Positions 51,053 through 63,910 of a stretch of 64,000 nucleotides of DNA are shown piece by piece. A program made the position numbers and the translations under genes. Numbering within the stretch: the stretch's first letter is position 1; the number at the start of each line of letters is the position of its first letter. The stretch is from Selaginella moellendorffii (taxonomy: Eukaryota; Streptophyta; Lycopodiopsida; Selaginellales; Selaginellaceae), in NCBI RefSeq assembly GCF_000143415.4, contig NW_003314279.1, positions 1,288,091 to 1,352,090 of the forward strand. The letters run 5' to 3'. Below the pieces are notes generated by a model. It saw only the letters and a program-made list of their open reading frames with translations, ran no database searches and was not told where the DNA came from.

Positions 51053-54000
51053 ATGTCTGAGAGAGACGATGGATTTTTCCAGATGGTGTGCGAGCTCTTG
51101 CCAGGAGAAGGAGGAGGTGGAGGAGGAGGAGGAGATTGCTTCATGGATGATCCTGGATTCCCCAATTCAATTCCACCTGCCGCGGATTGGGCGACCAATT
51201 TCCTCACATCGCCTCCATTTCAGTCGGGCAGCTTCTCCTCTCTCTTGGAAGATCTCCTCCTTGCGGAGCCACCGCCAGAGGATACCGCCGCGTCATCGCA
51301 GGATCAACGGGAGGGCGTGGCGGCGGAGGAGGGGGAGGACGAGAAATCGAAAGCGCGCGGCCGCAAGCCCCACAAATCCGAGCTGTTGGGCGACGTCTTG
51401 CGGAGAATCTCGTGTGAGAGAACAGAATTCCTGGCTCAGGTATGGGTGCCCACGATGCGAAACAGCAGGGTCATGCTTACCACGCAAGACCAGCCATACG
51501 CCGTGCAGCCCACCAAATGGGACCTCGTGCGGTACCGCACGCTGTCCGCGCGGTACGCCTTCCCGGTGGCTGGCGGTAGCATTGGTGAAGTTGGTGGTGA
51601 CGTGCTGCCCGGGCTGCCGGGCCGGGTGTTCAGCCGTATGCTGCCGGAGTGGAGTCCCAATGTCCAGTTTTATGACTGTAAAGATTTCTTGCGAGTCCAA
51701 GACGCCGCGCGGTGTAACGTGCGGGGAACTCTGGCTGTGCCGGTGATCGAGCCCAATGCTAGAGAGTGCCTGGCAGTGATTGAGCTTGTCGCCAATGTGG
51801 AGAAGGTCGGGTATGAGTCCGAGATGGGAATGATTTGCAAAGCGCTCGAGGCAAGTTTTGTTCTTTCTTGTGATTAGATTTTTCCGGTTCTTTCATCGAT
51901 CAAAAAAGTTTTTTGCTTGATCAGTCCTTTTCTCGTGATCGTTTTACTCATATCGTCTCTTCATTTTCTCATTAGCTTCCAAGCTTCCATTTTGTTCTTA
52001 GCTTGATCAAACTTTCTTCTTTTCAGGACATAAATCTCTCGAGTTGGCCCAGATGCGGAGTACCCGAGGTACGTGACACAACTTTAAGGTTCGTTTAGCT
52101 CTAAACACATTCTCACAAACTTTAGGTGCCAAAAGCTGGACGAGAGGCTGTGTTCGAGGAGATCTCCGGAGTTCTTCTAGCAGTGTGTGAGTACCATCAA
52201 CTTCCACTAGCACAGACATGGATTCCATGCTTCCAGTCCTCCGGCAAGAGCTCCGGGAATAAAAACCTTCCGTGCTTGGTCGCGAGCCACGCACCGTTTC
52301 ACGTAAGGGACTCGTCGCTCGAGGGATTCCACCGGGCCTGCTCGCAGCAGAAGCTGGAAGCCGGGCAAGGCGTCGCTGGGAAAGCCTCCACCACGAACCA
52401 GCCGAGCTTCACGAGAGACGTCAAGAGCTACTCCATCGCCGAGTATCCACTAGTGAATTACGCTCGCTACTTCAAGCTCGGGGCCGCGGTGGCGATCCGG
52501 CTGAGGAGCCGGCTCACTGGCAGCGACGACTACGTCCTGGAGTTTGTTCTCCCGCTCGAATGCACGGAAGAGGTCGAGCAGTGCAAACTCCTGGACGCTC
52601 TCTCGGTCACCATGCAGCAGGCTTGCCAGAGCTTGAGGATGGTTTCTAGCAGAGAAGTTTTGGAGCAGCGGAGTGTGGTTAGCTCTCCTCGATTCCTGGA
52701 GCTTCACAGTGGTGACGAGGAGATGTCGGGTGTTGTGTTCGACAACAGTGGATTGAGTGTCACCACCACCGCCACTACGACCACGACGAAAGCTACGGCC
52801 AAGAGGAAGAAGTTATGTGGAGATGATCAGAGCTCGTACTGGAGTGCTTGCTCGATTCAAGGCGATGGCTCCGGCGCTGCCAAGAAAAAAGCGGGAGAGA
52901 AGAAGCGTGCCACCAACGAGAAAACGGTGCCTTTGGATGTTCTCCAGCAGCACTTCGCTGGGAGCTTGAGAGATGCTGCGAGGAACATTGGAGGTTGGTA
53001 AAACTTGGATAGTTTTTCGTTAGATTTCCTAGCAAAGAGAAGAGTTCTCTAACTTCGAAAACCGTTTTTCTTTTCGTCTCCAGTGTGTCCGACGACATTG
53101 AAACGGATATGTCGACAGTATGGGATCTCGCGGTGGCCGTCTCGAAAGATAAACAAGGTGAATCGATCGCTCATGAAGCTGCAAGGAGTTATAAACTCGG
53201 TGGAGGGCGCGGACAGGAAAGTGAAGCTTGACATACTGACCGGAGAGATCGCGTCGGCTGCTGCTGCTACAGCTGCGATCACATCCAAGACGAGCAATTC
53301 AGGTCTTGCAAAGTCAAATTTGTCCTTGCATTTTTTCTCTAAACTTTGCTCTTACAGGTCCATCAACGAGCAAGAGTTCATCCGAAGCTAGCTTAAAAGC
53401 CGAGACTCCAGCAGGAAAAGAAGGTCTCAACGTTTTCCCAGACGGCGGTGGCACTGCTACTTCTCCAAACGAAACTCCGGAGATTCACACCACCGAACCG
53501 AGAGTGAACTTGCTACCGGCGATCAAGATCGAGCCCCGGGTTCACGGAAGCCACGCAGCTCTCTCGGTCCTGGATCAACAGAAACTATCTCCCGAGCGCT
53601 TGATAGCGAAAAAGCAATCCTCTTCACCACCACTACCACCGCCACCACCACCACCACCAGGAACTCAAGAACATCAAAGTTTCTATCACCAAAACCAGGC
53701 GAGCTACATCGACTGGCCAGCGCTGTCGAACCGAGTTCTATGCTCCAAGGAGGGAACCAACTGTTTCGAGGAGCGGGCGATCACGGTCAAGGCAACACTG
53801 CGAGAAGACACGATTCGATTCAAGATGGGGATGGAGTTTGGATTCGACACGCTCAAGGGCGAGGTGGCATGGCGATTCAAGCTGGACAAGGAAGGTTTCA
53901 CGCTCAAGTACATGGACGACGATGCGGAATGGGTGGTGCTCAATGGCGACGCCGACTTGGAGGAGTGCTTGGACGTGATGCGTTTTAGCGGCTCGCGGGT

Positions 54001-54082
54001 GATCAAGCTCGTCGTCCAGCCTGTGAGCAATCCAAACGCCGGATCGCCGATTTCGCCCAGCTTCTGCAGTGTCAATTCGTGA
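51053..54082 (+). CDS. NLP: NIN-like protein (NLP) transcription factor: GAF-like region, RWP-RK and PB1 domains
   Basis: The ATG at 51053 is preferred; the frame upstream only has a TTG. Exon 1 (to about 51850) has an acidic poly-Gly N terminus and the conserved NLP N-terminal region ([40 protein letters not shown]). A small exon and a long exon from about 52126 give the GAF-like nitrate-response region ([35 protein letters not shown]). The RWP-RK DNA-binding domain ([40 protein letters not shown]) spans the intron at about 52994-53082. A C-terminal PB1 domain ([20 protein letters not shown] to [10 protein letters not shown]) follows a Pro-rich linker. NLPs activate nitrate-responsive genes via nitrate-responsive elements. 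Four to five exons. Confidence 0.92.
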
Positions 54083-54345
54083 ACTTGATAGATGTGATCT
54101 TGAGTTGTAGCCTAGTTTTCTATTTTCTTCGTTTGTACAGGGGCAAAGTTCTGGTTTTGTTAGTGGGAGAACGCAAAAAAAAATGGAGATAATTGTGAAT
54201 TTTCTGTACAAGAACGCAAAAAAAAAAAAAAAATGATGAAAATTTGTAAAATTTCCAAGGGGTCTGGGGTTCGAATCACGGCGATAGCACACTTGGTTAG
54301 GGTTTCTCAAAATCGCGTCTCCAGGGTTTGCGAGAGCGCGCGGCC

Positions 54346-56406
54346 ATGGAAATCGATCTGGTGGTGACTGGCGTCCACACGAGGCTCTTCGACGACGATC
54401 CCGCAGCTGCATTCGTCGCCTCGGACGAGGCGCTGGTCCCCTGGAGCGAGGATGCCGACGTTCTCATGGATCGCTACGATGTCCGCCACTTGATCCACGA
54501 CGCCAGTGTTTTCCAGCGCCGGCACCGCCACTCCAGCCCCGTGGACGAAGGAATTTCGCAGGAGGAGCTCGATTACGAGCGGTATAGGGATTTCCACGAG
54601 GCTAGCCGCGAGCTTGAAAGAGGTAAGCGTGTGGTTTTCTTCGTTGTGTGTGACTCGGATTTATTTACTTGCTTGTAGATAAAGCTGGGAACGATGGAGC
54701 CACGGCTTCCACCTCTGGCCTCTACACCAGCGTCCCCTTCGACTATCCCAAAGAGAAAGACAGCGAAAAAGAGAAAGAGAAGCAACCGCCGCCACCCGAC
54801 CAAGAGGAGGCGCTCTTTGTTCCTGGCTTTCCCGTCCCGGACCATTTGCAGCCTCACCTTGTAAGTAGAAACTCCCCACGGGCGCATGAGAATCAAAAGC
54901 ACTCTTTTTTTCTCGTCTAAGCCGTTCTCTCGAGTTGCAGTGGTTTTTAGCATGGAAGATTGCTGGCGCTGTGCTGGTATGGTGGAGAATTAATGGCTTT
55001 GAATTGGCAAACTGATGGCACACACAGGTGTGTGATTGCGAGGGGATGCGTGCTGGTAATGGGTAGAACACCTTATCTAAAATTTCCAAGCTAGAAGTCT
55101 ACTTCCTTGATTCTTTCTTTTCTGAAGCTTTCTAACTTGTGGATCTTGTGGATTGTGTTTCCAGCCTAGGTCCCAGAAGATACACCAGATCATCAGCGGG
55201 ACTGCCAAGTTTGTCAGCGAGCGTGGTGGACAGGCCGAAGTTATCCTCAAAGTAAAGCAGGCAGGCAATCCAAAGTTTGGATTCTTGCTATCGGATCACG
55301 TTCTCCATCCTTACTTCCGGTACCTGGTGGATCACCCGGAGGTGACAGGAGCGATGCTCAGATCTTTTCCACCGCCACCGCCATCACGGCTTGGCAGCGC
55401 TTCCATCACGAAACCAGCGGAAGGACTGAGATTGCTGGGCGAAGTCTACGGAGAGAACGACGAAGAGAATGACAAGAGCTTGAGCTTGCCACCAACAGTG
55501 GAGATCAGAACTATCAAGGAACCACCTCCATACATTAAGACGGTCATCGACAAGATGGTGGAGTTCATCGCCAGGAACGGGAAGGACTTCGAGGACGTTG
55601 TCCGGGACAAGGATAAGTCAGACGAGCGCTTCCACTTTCTCCATCCATGGCACGAGTATCATCCTTACTACTTGAGGATGCTGCAAAACGCTGACCAGGT
55701 AGCTTTCTCTCTTTGTTTCCTTCTCATTCTTTCCAGTCCAGTGAAGTTTTACTCTCTTACTCTCTTGTGATCACAGGCTACCTCGAGACGGCGATCGAGT
55801 TTAAGCAAGCATAGACAAGCGTCCAAGCCACCGGCGAACCTCAAGGCGAGCTCGAGTTCTTCCTCCCAGGAAGTAAATAGCCGGCAAAGACGGAGAAGCA
55901 CTCGGTTTGATGTTCCTCCCCCAAGGGATGAGACCAAGACAGCACCTCACGGGGCACGGGGCGGTCTTCCAGTGGTTTCCAGTGAGGACGAGTTCGTCAA
56001 GGACATCGAGTCGAGCAGCAGAGGTATCGATTGGAACCAGCAACAGCAGTCTGGGATGAGCTACGATGATGCTCTAGCGGCAGTCCTGGCAGCAACCCGA
56101 GGGATCCAGAAGCCAAGGAAAGCTGTCGCGGAGGCCACGAGCAGGACGGAGGAGGAGATCAAGGCGGATATAAAGGCCGAGAGGTTGAAGAGAGCAAAGA
56201 TGCTTGTGAGAGAAGGTGGCGGCCCGGGGGACAATAGCTCAGAGAAGTCCAGTGAGAAAGACGAGCGGAGGAGGCTGCGGGATGACAAGGTTGAAAATGG
56301 ACACGAGCGAAAGAGGAAGCACCATCACACAAATGGCCAGGGGGTCGAGGGAGAAGTACCGGATGATATTCGAGCTAAAGTGAGAGCCATGCTTCAGCAG
56401 CTATGA
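54346..56406 (+). CDS. SWAP (suppressor-of-white-apricot)/SURP-domain splicing factor, 4 exons
   Basis: ATG at 54346 in context GCCATGG. Exons: 54346-54623, about 54680-54860, about 55167-55698, about 55778-56406. The N-terminal domain (MEIDLVVTGVHTRLFDDDPA, DRYDVRHLIHD, EELDYERYRDFHEASREL) is the DRY_EERY-type region of SWAP proteins. SURP1: QKIHQIISGTAKFVSERGGQ, NPKFGFLLSDHVLHPYFRYL. SURP2: VIDKMVEFIARNGKDFEDVV, RFHFLHPWHEYHPYYLRML. The C-terminal part is charged and includes KPRKAVAEATSRTEEEIKAD, ending VRAMLQQL. The family regulates alternative splicing, and SURP domains bind spliceosomal SF1 or other SURP partners. The N-terminal, SURP1, SURP2 order and length fit; no RS domain of animal size is visible. 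Confidence 0.9.
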
Positions 56407-59199
56407 CAACGAGGACGTTGTGAAGCTCTTTATAGTTTTGATGTTCTAGTTTTATTGCTCTGACTGCTCATCTGAGAACCTTTCCATTAGTCAGTGAACG
56501 AAGAGCAACCATTCTAAGGTGCTTGCTCGGATTAATGAGGCTGGGGCGAGAAAAAAGCAAAGCGTACAGCCTCGTAGTTAAGTCACTAGTGCCAGGATCA
56601 TCAAGAACACGAATGTGAGGATTTACTACCCTTCCGAAGCCATATTGTGGAGAGACCATGTAAATATTTATATGGTGAAAATACAAAGTGGTAGTAACAG
56701 AATGTGTAACTACCTCAGAGTTTTAAGAGCCCAGGCTACTGGCACTTGGGGGGGTGGGCTTGGTGAGAGCAAGTCCTTCTACTTGCTTTTTCTTGTGTTT
56801 CCTTTTTACTTTTTCTCACAACAGTGTTGACAGAGTGCATGATGTTGGGGTAGTCGTGGGTTTCTTGTGCACAATTGAGTCTGGCACAATCCCTTGGCAC
56901 TTGTTAAGGATATGCATAGTATTTTAAGTGAGATTCTCGAAAGAGCTTCTAAATTGTGTTTCTCTCATATAAGTCCCAACACATCCACTAGCCAACCATG
57001 CTAGACAGTAAGTGTTTCAATTGCTTGATGTTGATTTTCTTGCATCTTCTTCTGCAATTGGTCATTCACATGTTGGAGAGTGGCTTGTGAGCAATGAAAA
57101 GTTCCAGAATAAAAAACCACAAAAGGGAAAAACTTACTTGACACTCTACCCAAACTGAAGTAGGAAACAAAGCAAAAAAGAGAAAGGGAATAAGAAAGAA
57201 ATATGAAACCAAAATGAGGACAATTACTTACCTAGAATTCCACCTCAAGGTCTCTTCACCTCTAGAAAGTTCCTCAACAGTTGCCTGGTTGGACTCAGTC
57301 CAAAGGACATAGGTAGAGTAAATGTGTTGCCCATAAATGGTAATTGTAGAGCAATGAAAGATGGCAGCTGAATGAATGGATTATGAGTAAATGTGATAGC
57401 TAATTGTGACGTAGTGGTAGTGGAAGAGATTTGGGAGCCTCTGAAAATTGTTGAAGTGGTCTACAGCTTATGTGCTTATTGTGGGAGAAGAAAAAGCCCA
57501 GTCTTTATCAGTGTCTGTATGGATAATTGTTTGTGCTGAAGGAGCTAATCGGGAAGGGGAATAAACATCTGCCCATAATAGTGTATGGTCTTCTATGTGC
57601 ATTAGGTTCAACTGACCTCAGCTGCTAAGTGTCTTGGATTTTCTCAAATCCACTGAATTAAGATAGTCACCTTTATATCTTGAGTTTGGCATATTATATT
57701 TGGCTGCTTCATGGTTAGTTTTCTGCATTTATTGATGCTAAACGAGGTCCCCAAATTCATGTGCAAATGGTGAGAAAAGTGGTTGGAAAGTGAAACTGTA
57801 GTGAGTAAGAAACAGTGTTGAAGTAAAGGGATGAATGGATGATGACTGTGAGTGATGGAGAATGGTGGTGGTAATGTGTGGAATGCAGTAATGTAGTGAA
57901 CCTTGAGAAATAAACTGGAAAATGCTCAAGCTTCTAGGTAAGAGGGGTTGATGCAACCTTGAATTGAAAATCCATGCTTCTACTTGCTCTATCATGGGAT
58001 TATAAGAGAAGAAAAGAGGTAAAAGCAAAGACAAGGAAAAATTCACTACAAGTTGGTGGTGATGCTGGGAGCCACTTGGTGTAGTTGGGTGGAGAGAATC
58101 CTAAAAAAGTCCAAAGATGCTAATAAAGCTAGTTATGTTGCCCTCTAGAGCCAAACATCATATAGTAGAGTGAAGGAGGGCAATAGTGGTCTCACAACAA
58201 AAGCTAGAACTTTATTGTGTGTTGCAAGCTAGAGAGCTCCTATGTGTTGGGAAGAACTACCTCCAAAGTTTGAAAGGCTACTTAAGTAGATTGTGAAGAT
58301 TTGGTGGATTAGTGAAGTGTTGGTGTTATAGAAGATGCTGTAATTGTTGCAAATGATGCCATGGTTAGCATCTAGTGGATATGGTAAACTATTACATAAT
58401 AATAGGGGTTTCCGACACTAGCAAGTGCAAATTAGGAAACAAATTCCTCTAATTAGGTAAAATATGCATGACTAATAATATTTAGGAATTTTATCCTTAT
58501 GCTTATTTAATCAAGTGTATATTGGGTGGAAATTATAAAAGGAACCATAAAAGAGTATTAATCTCCTGCCATTATGGTAGTAAGGAGAGAGTGTTTATAA
58601 AAACTAATTGACAAATATCTTTTGATACCCAAAGTCACATTTGTGATAGTTTCCCCCCTTTAGGGAAGATCAATATTTTTATGGAAACAATTTCAAAAGT
58701 TAATAGAAAACACACTTTGTGAGAAACATACTAACTTAAATGAGTGGGAGAAGTACTTTTTCTCTACATCCAAAAACACTAAAACTCAAACACTCTCTGA
58801 TCGTCACTGATAAAGAAATAACCACCCTTACTACTTAGGGTACCACTTCGCTTACAAAAGAATGATACAACCCTATAGGGATATAAAGAGAAACCTAGAG
58901 ACCCAATTCCCCTGAGAATAAATTAACCCTATTGAGAAGATTTAGATAACTATTATAAACTAATAGATAAAGTTGTTTATATGACCATGCCCCTTTCTTA
59001 AAAATGGGTCAACAAGAGAGAGGCAAGGACTTGTGATCAATCTATAATAATTATCTCCATGGTTGTGAATTAAACCCATGCATTGAGTCAACCTACTAAA
59101 ATTGACCTAAAACTGACAAACAAAAGAAACTTTGGATTAAAGTGTATTAGTTTATTGATTTGTTATAATTTTTTAATTTTTAGTACAATTCTCATACTT
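56407..59199. other. Repeat-rich stretch without recognised genes
   Basis: About 2.8 kb that shifts from genic composition to AT-rich sequence. Short ORFs such as minus 58046-57738 are Ser/Phe/Leu-rich and look like chance. It may include the 3' LTR of the minus-strand element to the right, but I could not define one. Confidence 0.4.
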
Positions 59200-61560
59200 T
59201 ATAACAAGCTCACAGGCATATGTAAGATTACTAAGAGGTTCCTATATTAATTCACAAGATGGGTAAGCTTTCCATTTAATTAAATATTCTTTGGTGTGAC
59301 CACCACATCTTTGACAACATAACAAAATGCTTTCAACTTCATACATTTGGTTGTAGACAAATCTCCCCTTGGCATGCAACATCCATAGTGTACAAAGTTA
59401 ATAAATTGGCATGAAATACATTATGAATATTGAAGGAAAATCTAATTGATAGGATACATCACCAACCTACTTTAACACCCAATAGAAACTAATATATTTT
59501 AGTAATAACTTTTGGGACAAAGATCCCTTAGCATTCAAGTTTTACGAGGATAACCAAATTTAGTTCCCATATGATAGGTTACATCCCAATAATGTTAATT
59601 TTTATCATATTAATACCTACCATAAGCTTTACCTATCACCTTAGATACCTTGGCATAACTACTCTACATAAGTTTCAATGGCTAAGACCAATATTTTGGA
59701 CATTAATTTCAATATAACAATTTGTTAAGGAACCCCATGAATATTCCCTTGCAATATCTCTCATGGAAAACAACCAATAGTATTGTGAAATATATTGTTA
59801 TAATAGATTCTATTGTGTCGAAATGCCCAACCTAATCGTATTGGTTCACCACAATATAGTACTATAAATAATTCTCAAGCTAAGCATTTATATGTTTGGT
59901 TTACCCATCTATTTGAGGATGATAAACTGTATTGAATTTCAGCTTGGTACCAAATAACTAGAATAGTGTGCCCCAAAACTTTCCCTTAAATCTTAAATCT
60001 TTATTTGAGATAATCTCTTTGGGAAGATTATAAACCAATACTACTTCATGGAAAAAGAGTTTGGTTGTTTGCTTTGCATTCATTGTTTCCACAGTTGGAA
60101 TGAAGTGCGTAATCTTTGACAATCGATTCATAACCACTATCAAAGTGTTATAACTTTTAGACTTTAGCAAGCAAGTGACAAAGTTGAATGTCACACTCTA
60201 AAATGACCATATTGGTGCTAGAATACATTACAACTTCCCAACCTACTTTTCAATTCTTCACTTATACTACTGATAATTAGGGCAATAATGAATATAATCT
60301 GTTATATCATCTTCCATACTAGACTAAAAAAATCCCTTTTTCAATGAAGCAAGAGTCTTTTATTTATTGCCATGTCTTGTTGCTGGAACATTATAATGTC
60401 CCTCAGAAACAATAATTGCAAGATACAATCTTTCTTGCCTATAATATTTAAGCTTATCCTTAATTGAGAAGTAAAGTTTTGCATTGGTATGACTAACAAC
60501 TTTCGCTGTATCACTATTAAGGTTCTACTTCAACAACTCTACATAGTGCAATATCACCTTTGCCAACAGATCACTTCCATATGAAGCTAGAACATCCTCT
60601 AACAAGTCTAAATTGATTGTTAATATTGCCCAAAACTAAGCCTAATGACTCAATAGATCCGGAATAATATTGTTTGTATCAGGTTTCTAGATGATTTCAA
60701 TATCAAATCTAATGAGCTTCTTTTGTCAACGAACTTGCTTTTGCATAAGTATTGGTTGTATTGCAAAGTAGCTCAATGTGTTACTATCCCTATAAACCTT
60801 TGTATATCCATCCAAATAATGTCTTCAATGTTCCAATGCCAACACTACAATAAGCATTTTTTATCTCATGTATAGGCCATCTTCATTGGGTTTCATCCAA
60901 TTTCTTAAAGTAAAATGCAATGAGACAATCACTTTAGTGTAACACCACTTGCATTGTCACAATTTTGCTATAACATAGCACCTATAGCATAGTTAGATGC
61001 ATCAAAATGCACTTCAAAGGGTTAATCAAGATCTAAGATCATGAGAATATGAACCATGGTCAAGATCTCCTTCAACTGTACAAAAGCACACTAACAAATT
61101 GGTGTCCAATAAAACATTATACTACCCTTCATTAACTTAATCAATAGAAAAACAAAATTGTAAAAATTGCAATAAAATTTTGATAATATCCTGCCAAATC
61201 AAGAAAAGAATGAACATTTGATATAGTGGTCAGGACTTCCCAAAACTTCACTTCTTCCAACTTTTTTAGATTCACCTCGATTACACCACTACTAATTATA
61301 TGCCCGAAAAAATTCACATGCAATTGACTAAATACACATTTACTCTTCTTAGCATATAGTTTGTCTTTTTAATAACTTCTAAAATACTAACTCCAAGTGT
61401 TTTTTGTTCCAATGTTTCATTGAAGACTAGAATATCATCAATATAACAACAAATATATCTAAATAATTGTGAGACATAAATCCCTATGCCCCAAAGTAGA
61501 GCCGAAAGGGTGTTATATGGTAGTGGTTGAAGAAAAAATTCAACAAGCATAACACGCTTG
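59200..61560 (-). mobile_element. Decayed Ty3/gypsy chromovirus pol with chromodomain
   Basis: On the minus strand, blocks lie in pol order. Reverse transcriptase (CYIDDILVFNETLEQKT) is near 61.44 kb and FFGHIISSGVIEVNLKKLEE, HSFLDLAGYYQNF near 61.3-61.2 kb. Integrase core (NTLIVVMNRLSKITHFIPTV, HEVVLVYNLPKEIISNKDLR) is at 60.16-59.97 kb. An integrase tail (FVPKVI, YQLDFPSIF in shifted frames) is near 59.5 kb. A chromodomain-like end (YEVESILLCCQRCGGHTKEY, LIKWKAYP, then EPLSNLTYACELV after a stop) is near 59.34-59.21 kb. Frames are broken throughout. The chromodomain marks a chromovirus, a clade that targets heterochromatin. Confidence 0.75.
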
Positions 61561-61724
61561 GATCAAAAGCTCCGACTAAGAAAGTCAAGAGAGGGAGTGG
61601 AACTCCTAAAGAAGGGCTTAAGGAACAAGTACAAAACAATTAGTGAACAAGTCTCTAGAAAAGGACACAAATATGGCAAGTGTTATGATATGAAGAAGTG
61701 TCAAGATTGACTTCAAGGAGGAGT

Positions 61725-62035
61725 TTGAGAAAAAGGCCGAGATGGAGTCTAAGATGGAGTTTGAGAAGGAGTTCAAGAAGGAGTATAAGAAAGAGGCCGA
61801 GATGGAGTTTAAGATAGAGTCTGAGAAGGAGTTCAAGGAGTCTGAGATGGAATTCAAGATGGAATCTAAGGAGTCTAAAATAGAATCTGAGATGGAGTCA
61901 AAGAGTCTAAAAATGAGTCTAAGATAGAGTCCAACATAGAATTCAAGAAGGAGTCTGAGATGGAATCCAAGATGGAGTCCGAAATGGGGACCGAGACTGG
62001 GACTGAGACTGCAACCGAGACCAAGTCTAAGTCCG
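61725..62035 (+). repeat. Tandem repeat of GAGATGGAGTyyAAGATGGA-like units with E/K coding character
   Basis: Units of 15-45 bp made of GAG-ATG-GAG-TTT/TCT-AAG-ATG/AAG-GAG codons repeat about fifteen times. In one frame (61742-61927) they give a run of EMEFK, ESKMEFEKEF and EKEFKKEYKK motifs. Unit length drifts and degenerates toward the right into ACCGAGACTGGG-like units. It resembles a variable-length coding minisatellite, but no gene around it is recognisable. Confidence 0.7.
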
Positions 62036-62202
62036 AGGGTGAAAGCCCAAAGTAATCGTCTCCTAGACGTTGAGTGGTTTGGTGAGCTCCAAAAGGATAG
62101 TAAGAGGAAAACTCTAGTGGAACTAGTTTGGTGAAGAAAGGTCAGTGTGACTAAGGAAAGTGTAAGTAACTAATTTTTCCATTCTACTTTAGTTACTTAA
62201 CC

Positions 62203-62264
62203 ACAACTTTGACCATATGGAGGAATTTCACTCACAACTTTGACCATATGGAGGAATTTCACTC
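62203..62264 (+). repeat. Two direct copies of a 31-bp unit
   Basis: The unit beginning ACAACTTTGACCATATGGAG and ending TTTCACTC occurs twice head to tail, essentially identical, starting at 62203 and 62234. It is a recent local duplication. Confidence 0.8.
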
Positions 62265-63469
62265 TCAACCTCCATAATTTTTATTCTAGATTTGGGGACT
62301 TGCTAGCCCCAAGAATGGCATTTATGCCATTCAACTTTTGCATTTGGTTCAAATGCTCCACATGTCTGATCCTATAACCGACACCCAAAGGTACCACCAA
62401 TATATTAATCTGTTATGCTAAGGCCATGCTCATTCAATTTTGTTACACTAGTGCTCCAACACCATTTGTATCATAGTCCCATCTTTTAAAAATTGGGCCA
62501 TCTGTCAACGAGTGATCATCCTAGATCCACTCTTTAGCATCCTTAGAATGCCCACAAACATGGGGAGTAACATTCCCCAATATCCCTTTTCCAATCCCTA
62601 CCAAATCCCTTTCTGTCCACGGCTGTATTCGTCAACATTGTCAGTAGGTCAAGACCCATATACTTAACCACTATGTCTCAATAACTTCTAGGACTTCCTT
62701 GCTATATAACCACATCCTTGGTCACCACACAAGTGGATTGCTTTTCTTCCTTTCCATAGTTTGGGACTCTGGGATGACATTTCGAAACACCACAACCCTA
62801 CGTGAGCCTTGTGGGTACTCTTCCCATCATCTGCTTTTGGGTACCCTAGTTAGGTGGCTAGAGCAAGGTTCTAATAAGCCATGCCAAGTATCTAAGTAAG
62901 TAGTGCCACTCACAATTGGATTGAGAGCATTGACTATTCGATCTCTTAGGGAGCTAGAGCCAGCTCTTGAACACTTCACTAAGCTACTTCACTTATCTAT
63001 CCGTATTCACTTTAGTATTGGACTTTCCAGTGGTTATATTATCACCTAACATGTGGGTATAGCCTTCTTAGGCCACACTAGCCTTTTCTAACCAAATTGG
63101 CTCCCCCCCCACACTCTTTAGTATACTTTTGGAACCCCCTCCCCCTCCATATGCCATGTGTCATATGCCACGTGTCCAAAGGATAGTGGTGTGGAACCCG
63201 AGTTTTAAGCCCTTAGGCCATTGAATGAAGGAACAGAGCCAAACTCTTAGTATAGAGCCAAAGAGTAATTGCATTGGAGCAGGGAATGACTCCCGAGTGT
63301 ACAGCCTAAAAGGGACAGGAGCATGGAGCAATTTGGAACAATCCTAGAGTATCTAACATCTTAATGCTAGGATCAACACGCAAAAAGAAGTTAAATGGAG
63401 TCTAATGTTATTTCAGCATACCAGTAGCCTAAAGCGAGGACATGGGTACTCCACCAACTAGCATGGTAT
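62265..63469. other. Repeat-desert sequence, no gene recognised
   Basis: No protein family seen; the small ORF at 62699-62899 looks like chance. A C-rich run (about eight C) lies near 63104-63111. Confidence 0.4.
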
Positions 63470-63910
63470 GGAGCTTAAGCTTAAACCCAAGTTAGATGCA
63501 AAACAAGAACAAGCATGCAACCATGAGCTAGACTATACCTTAGGTTAGTTAGCCATGCCCAACTTACCCACTATCCCTACTATACATTTGAACTTCCCCA
63601 CCACCCCCCCTTTTGAGGAACACACACTTTGGGCTTTCACCCCAAGCCTCCTTTAGTACTAGGAGTTAGTCTCTAGGATAAGCTCTAAACTTACTAAATA
63701 TAAAATATCCTTAGATTGCGAATTTGGACATGGGACGAATACTATTGTGTTCATCTCCACATTCCGTAAATATGCCAAATAAATAAATCTAGACACTTTC
63801 CATAAATAGCATTTAGGACTGAAATGAGACTAAAATAAAGGGCATGATAGCAAGAGTGTTTAGCAGACACGGTAAACTATCATGTAGCAATATTAAGAGA
63901 CTAGTCTCAA
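63470..63910 (+). repeat. Dispersed repeat, copy 2 (partner at 24890-25320)
   Basis: It shares ordered short blocks with the first copy in the same orientation: CCCAACTTACC, GGGCTTTCACC, CTTACTAAATATAAAATATC, GGGCATGATAGCAAGAGTGT, TTAGCAGACACGGTAAACTA, TCATGTAGC. This copy is more GC-rich, so the two have aged differently. Confidence 0.5.

Noticed and set aside
54255..54290. GGTTCGAATC B-box-like motif downstream of the NLP gene, possible tRNA or SINE
   Set aside because: The flanking bases do not form a T stem, and no acceptor or anticodon arm is present. At most a chance match.
57738..58046. Minus-strand ORF of 102 codons in the right desert
   Set aside because: Ser/Phe/Leu/His-rich low-complexity frame without any motif; probably chance in AT-rich repeats.
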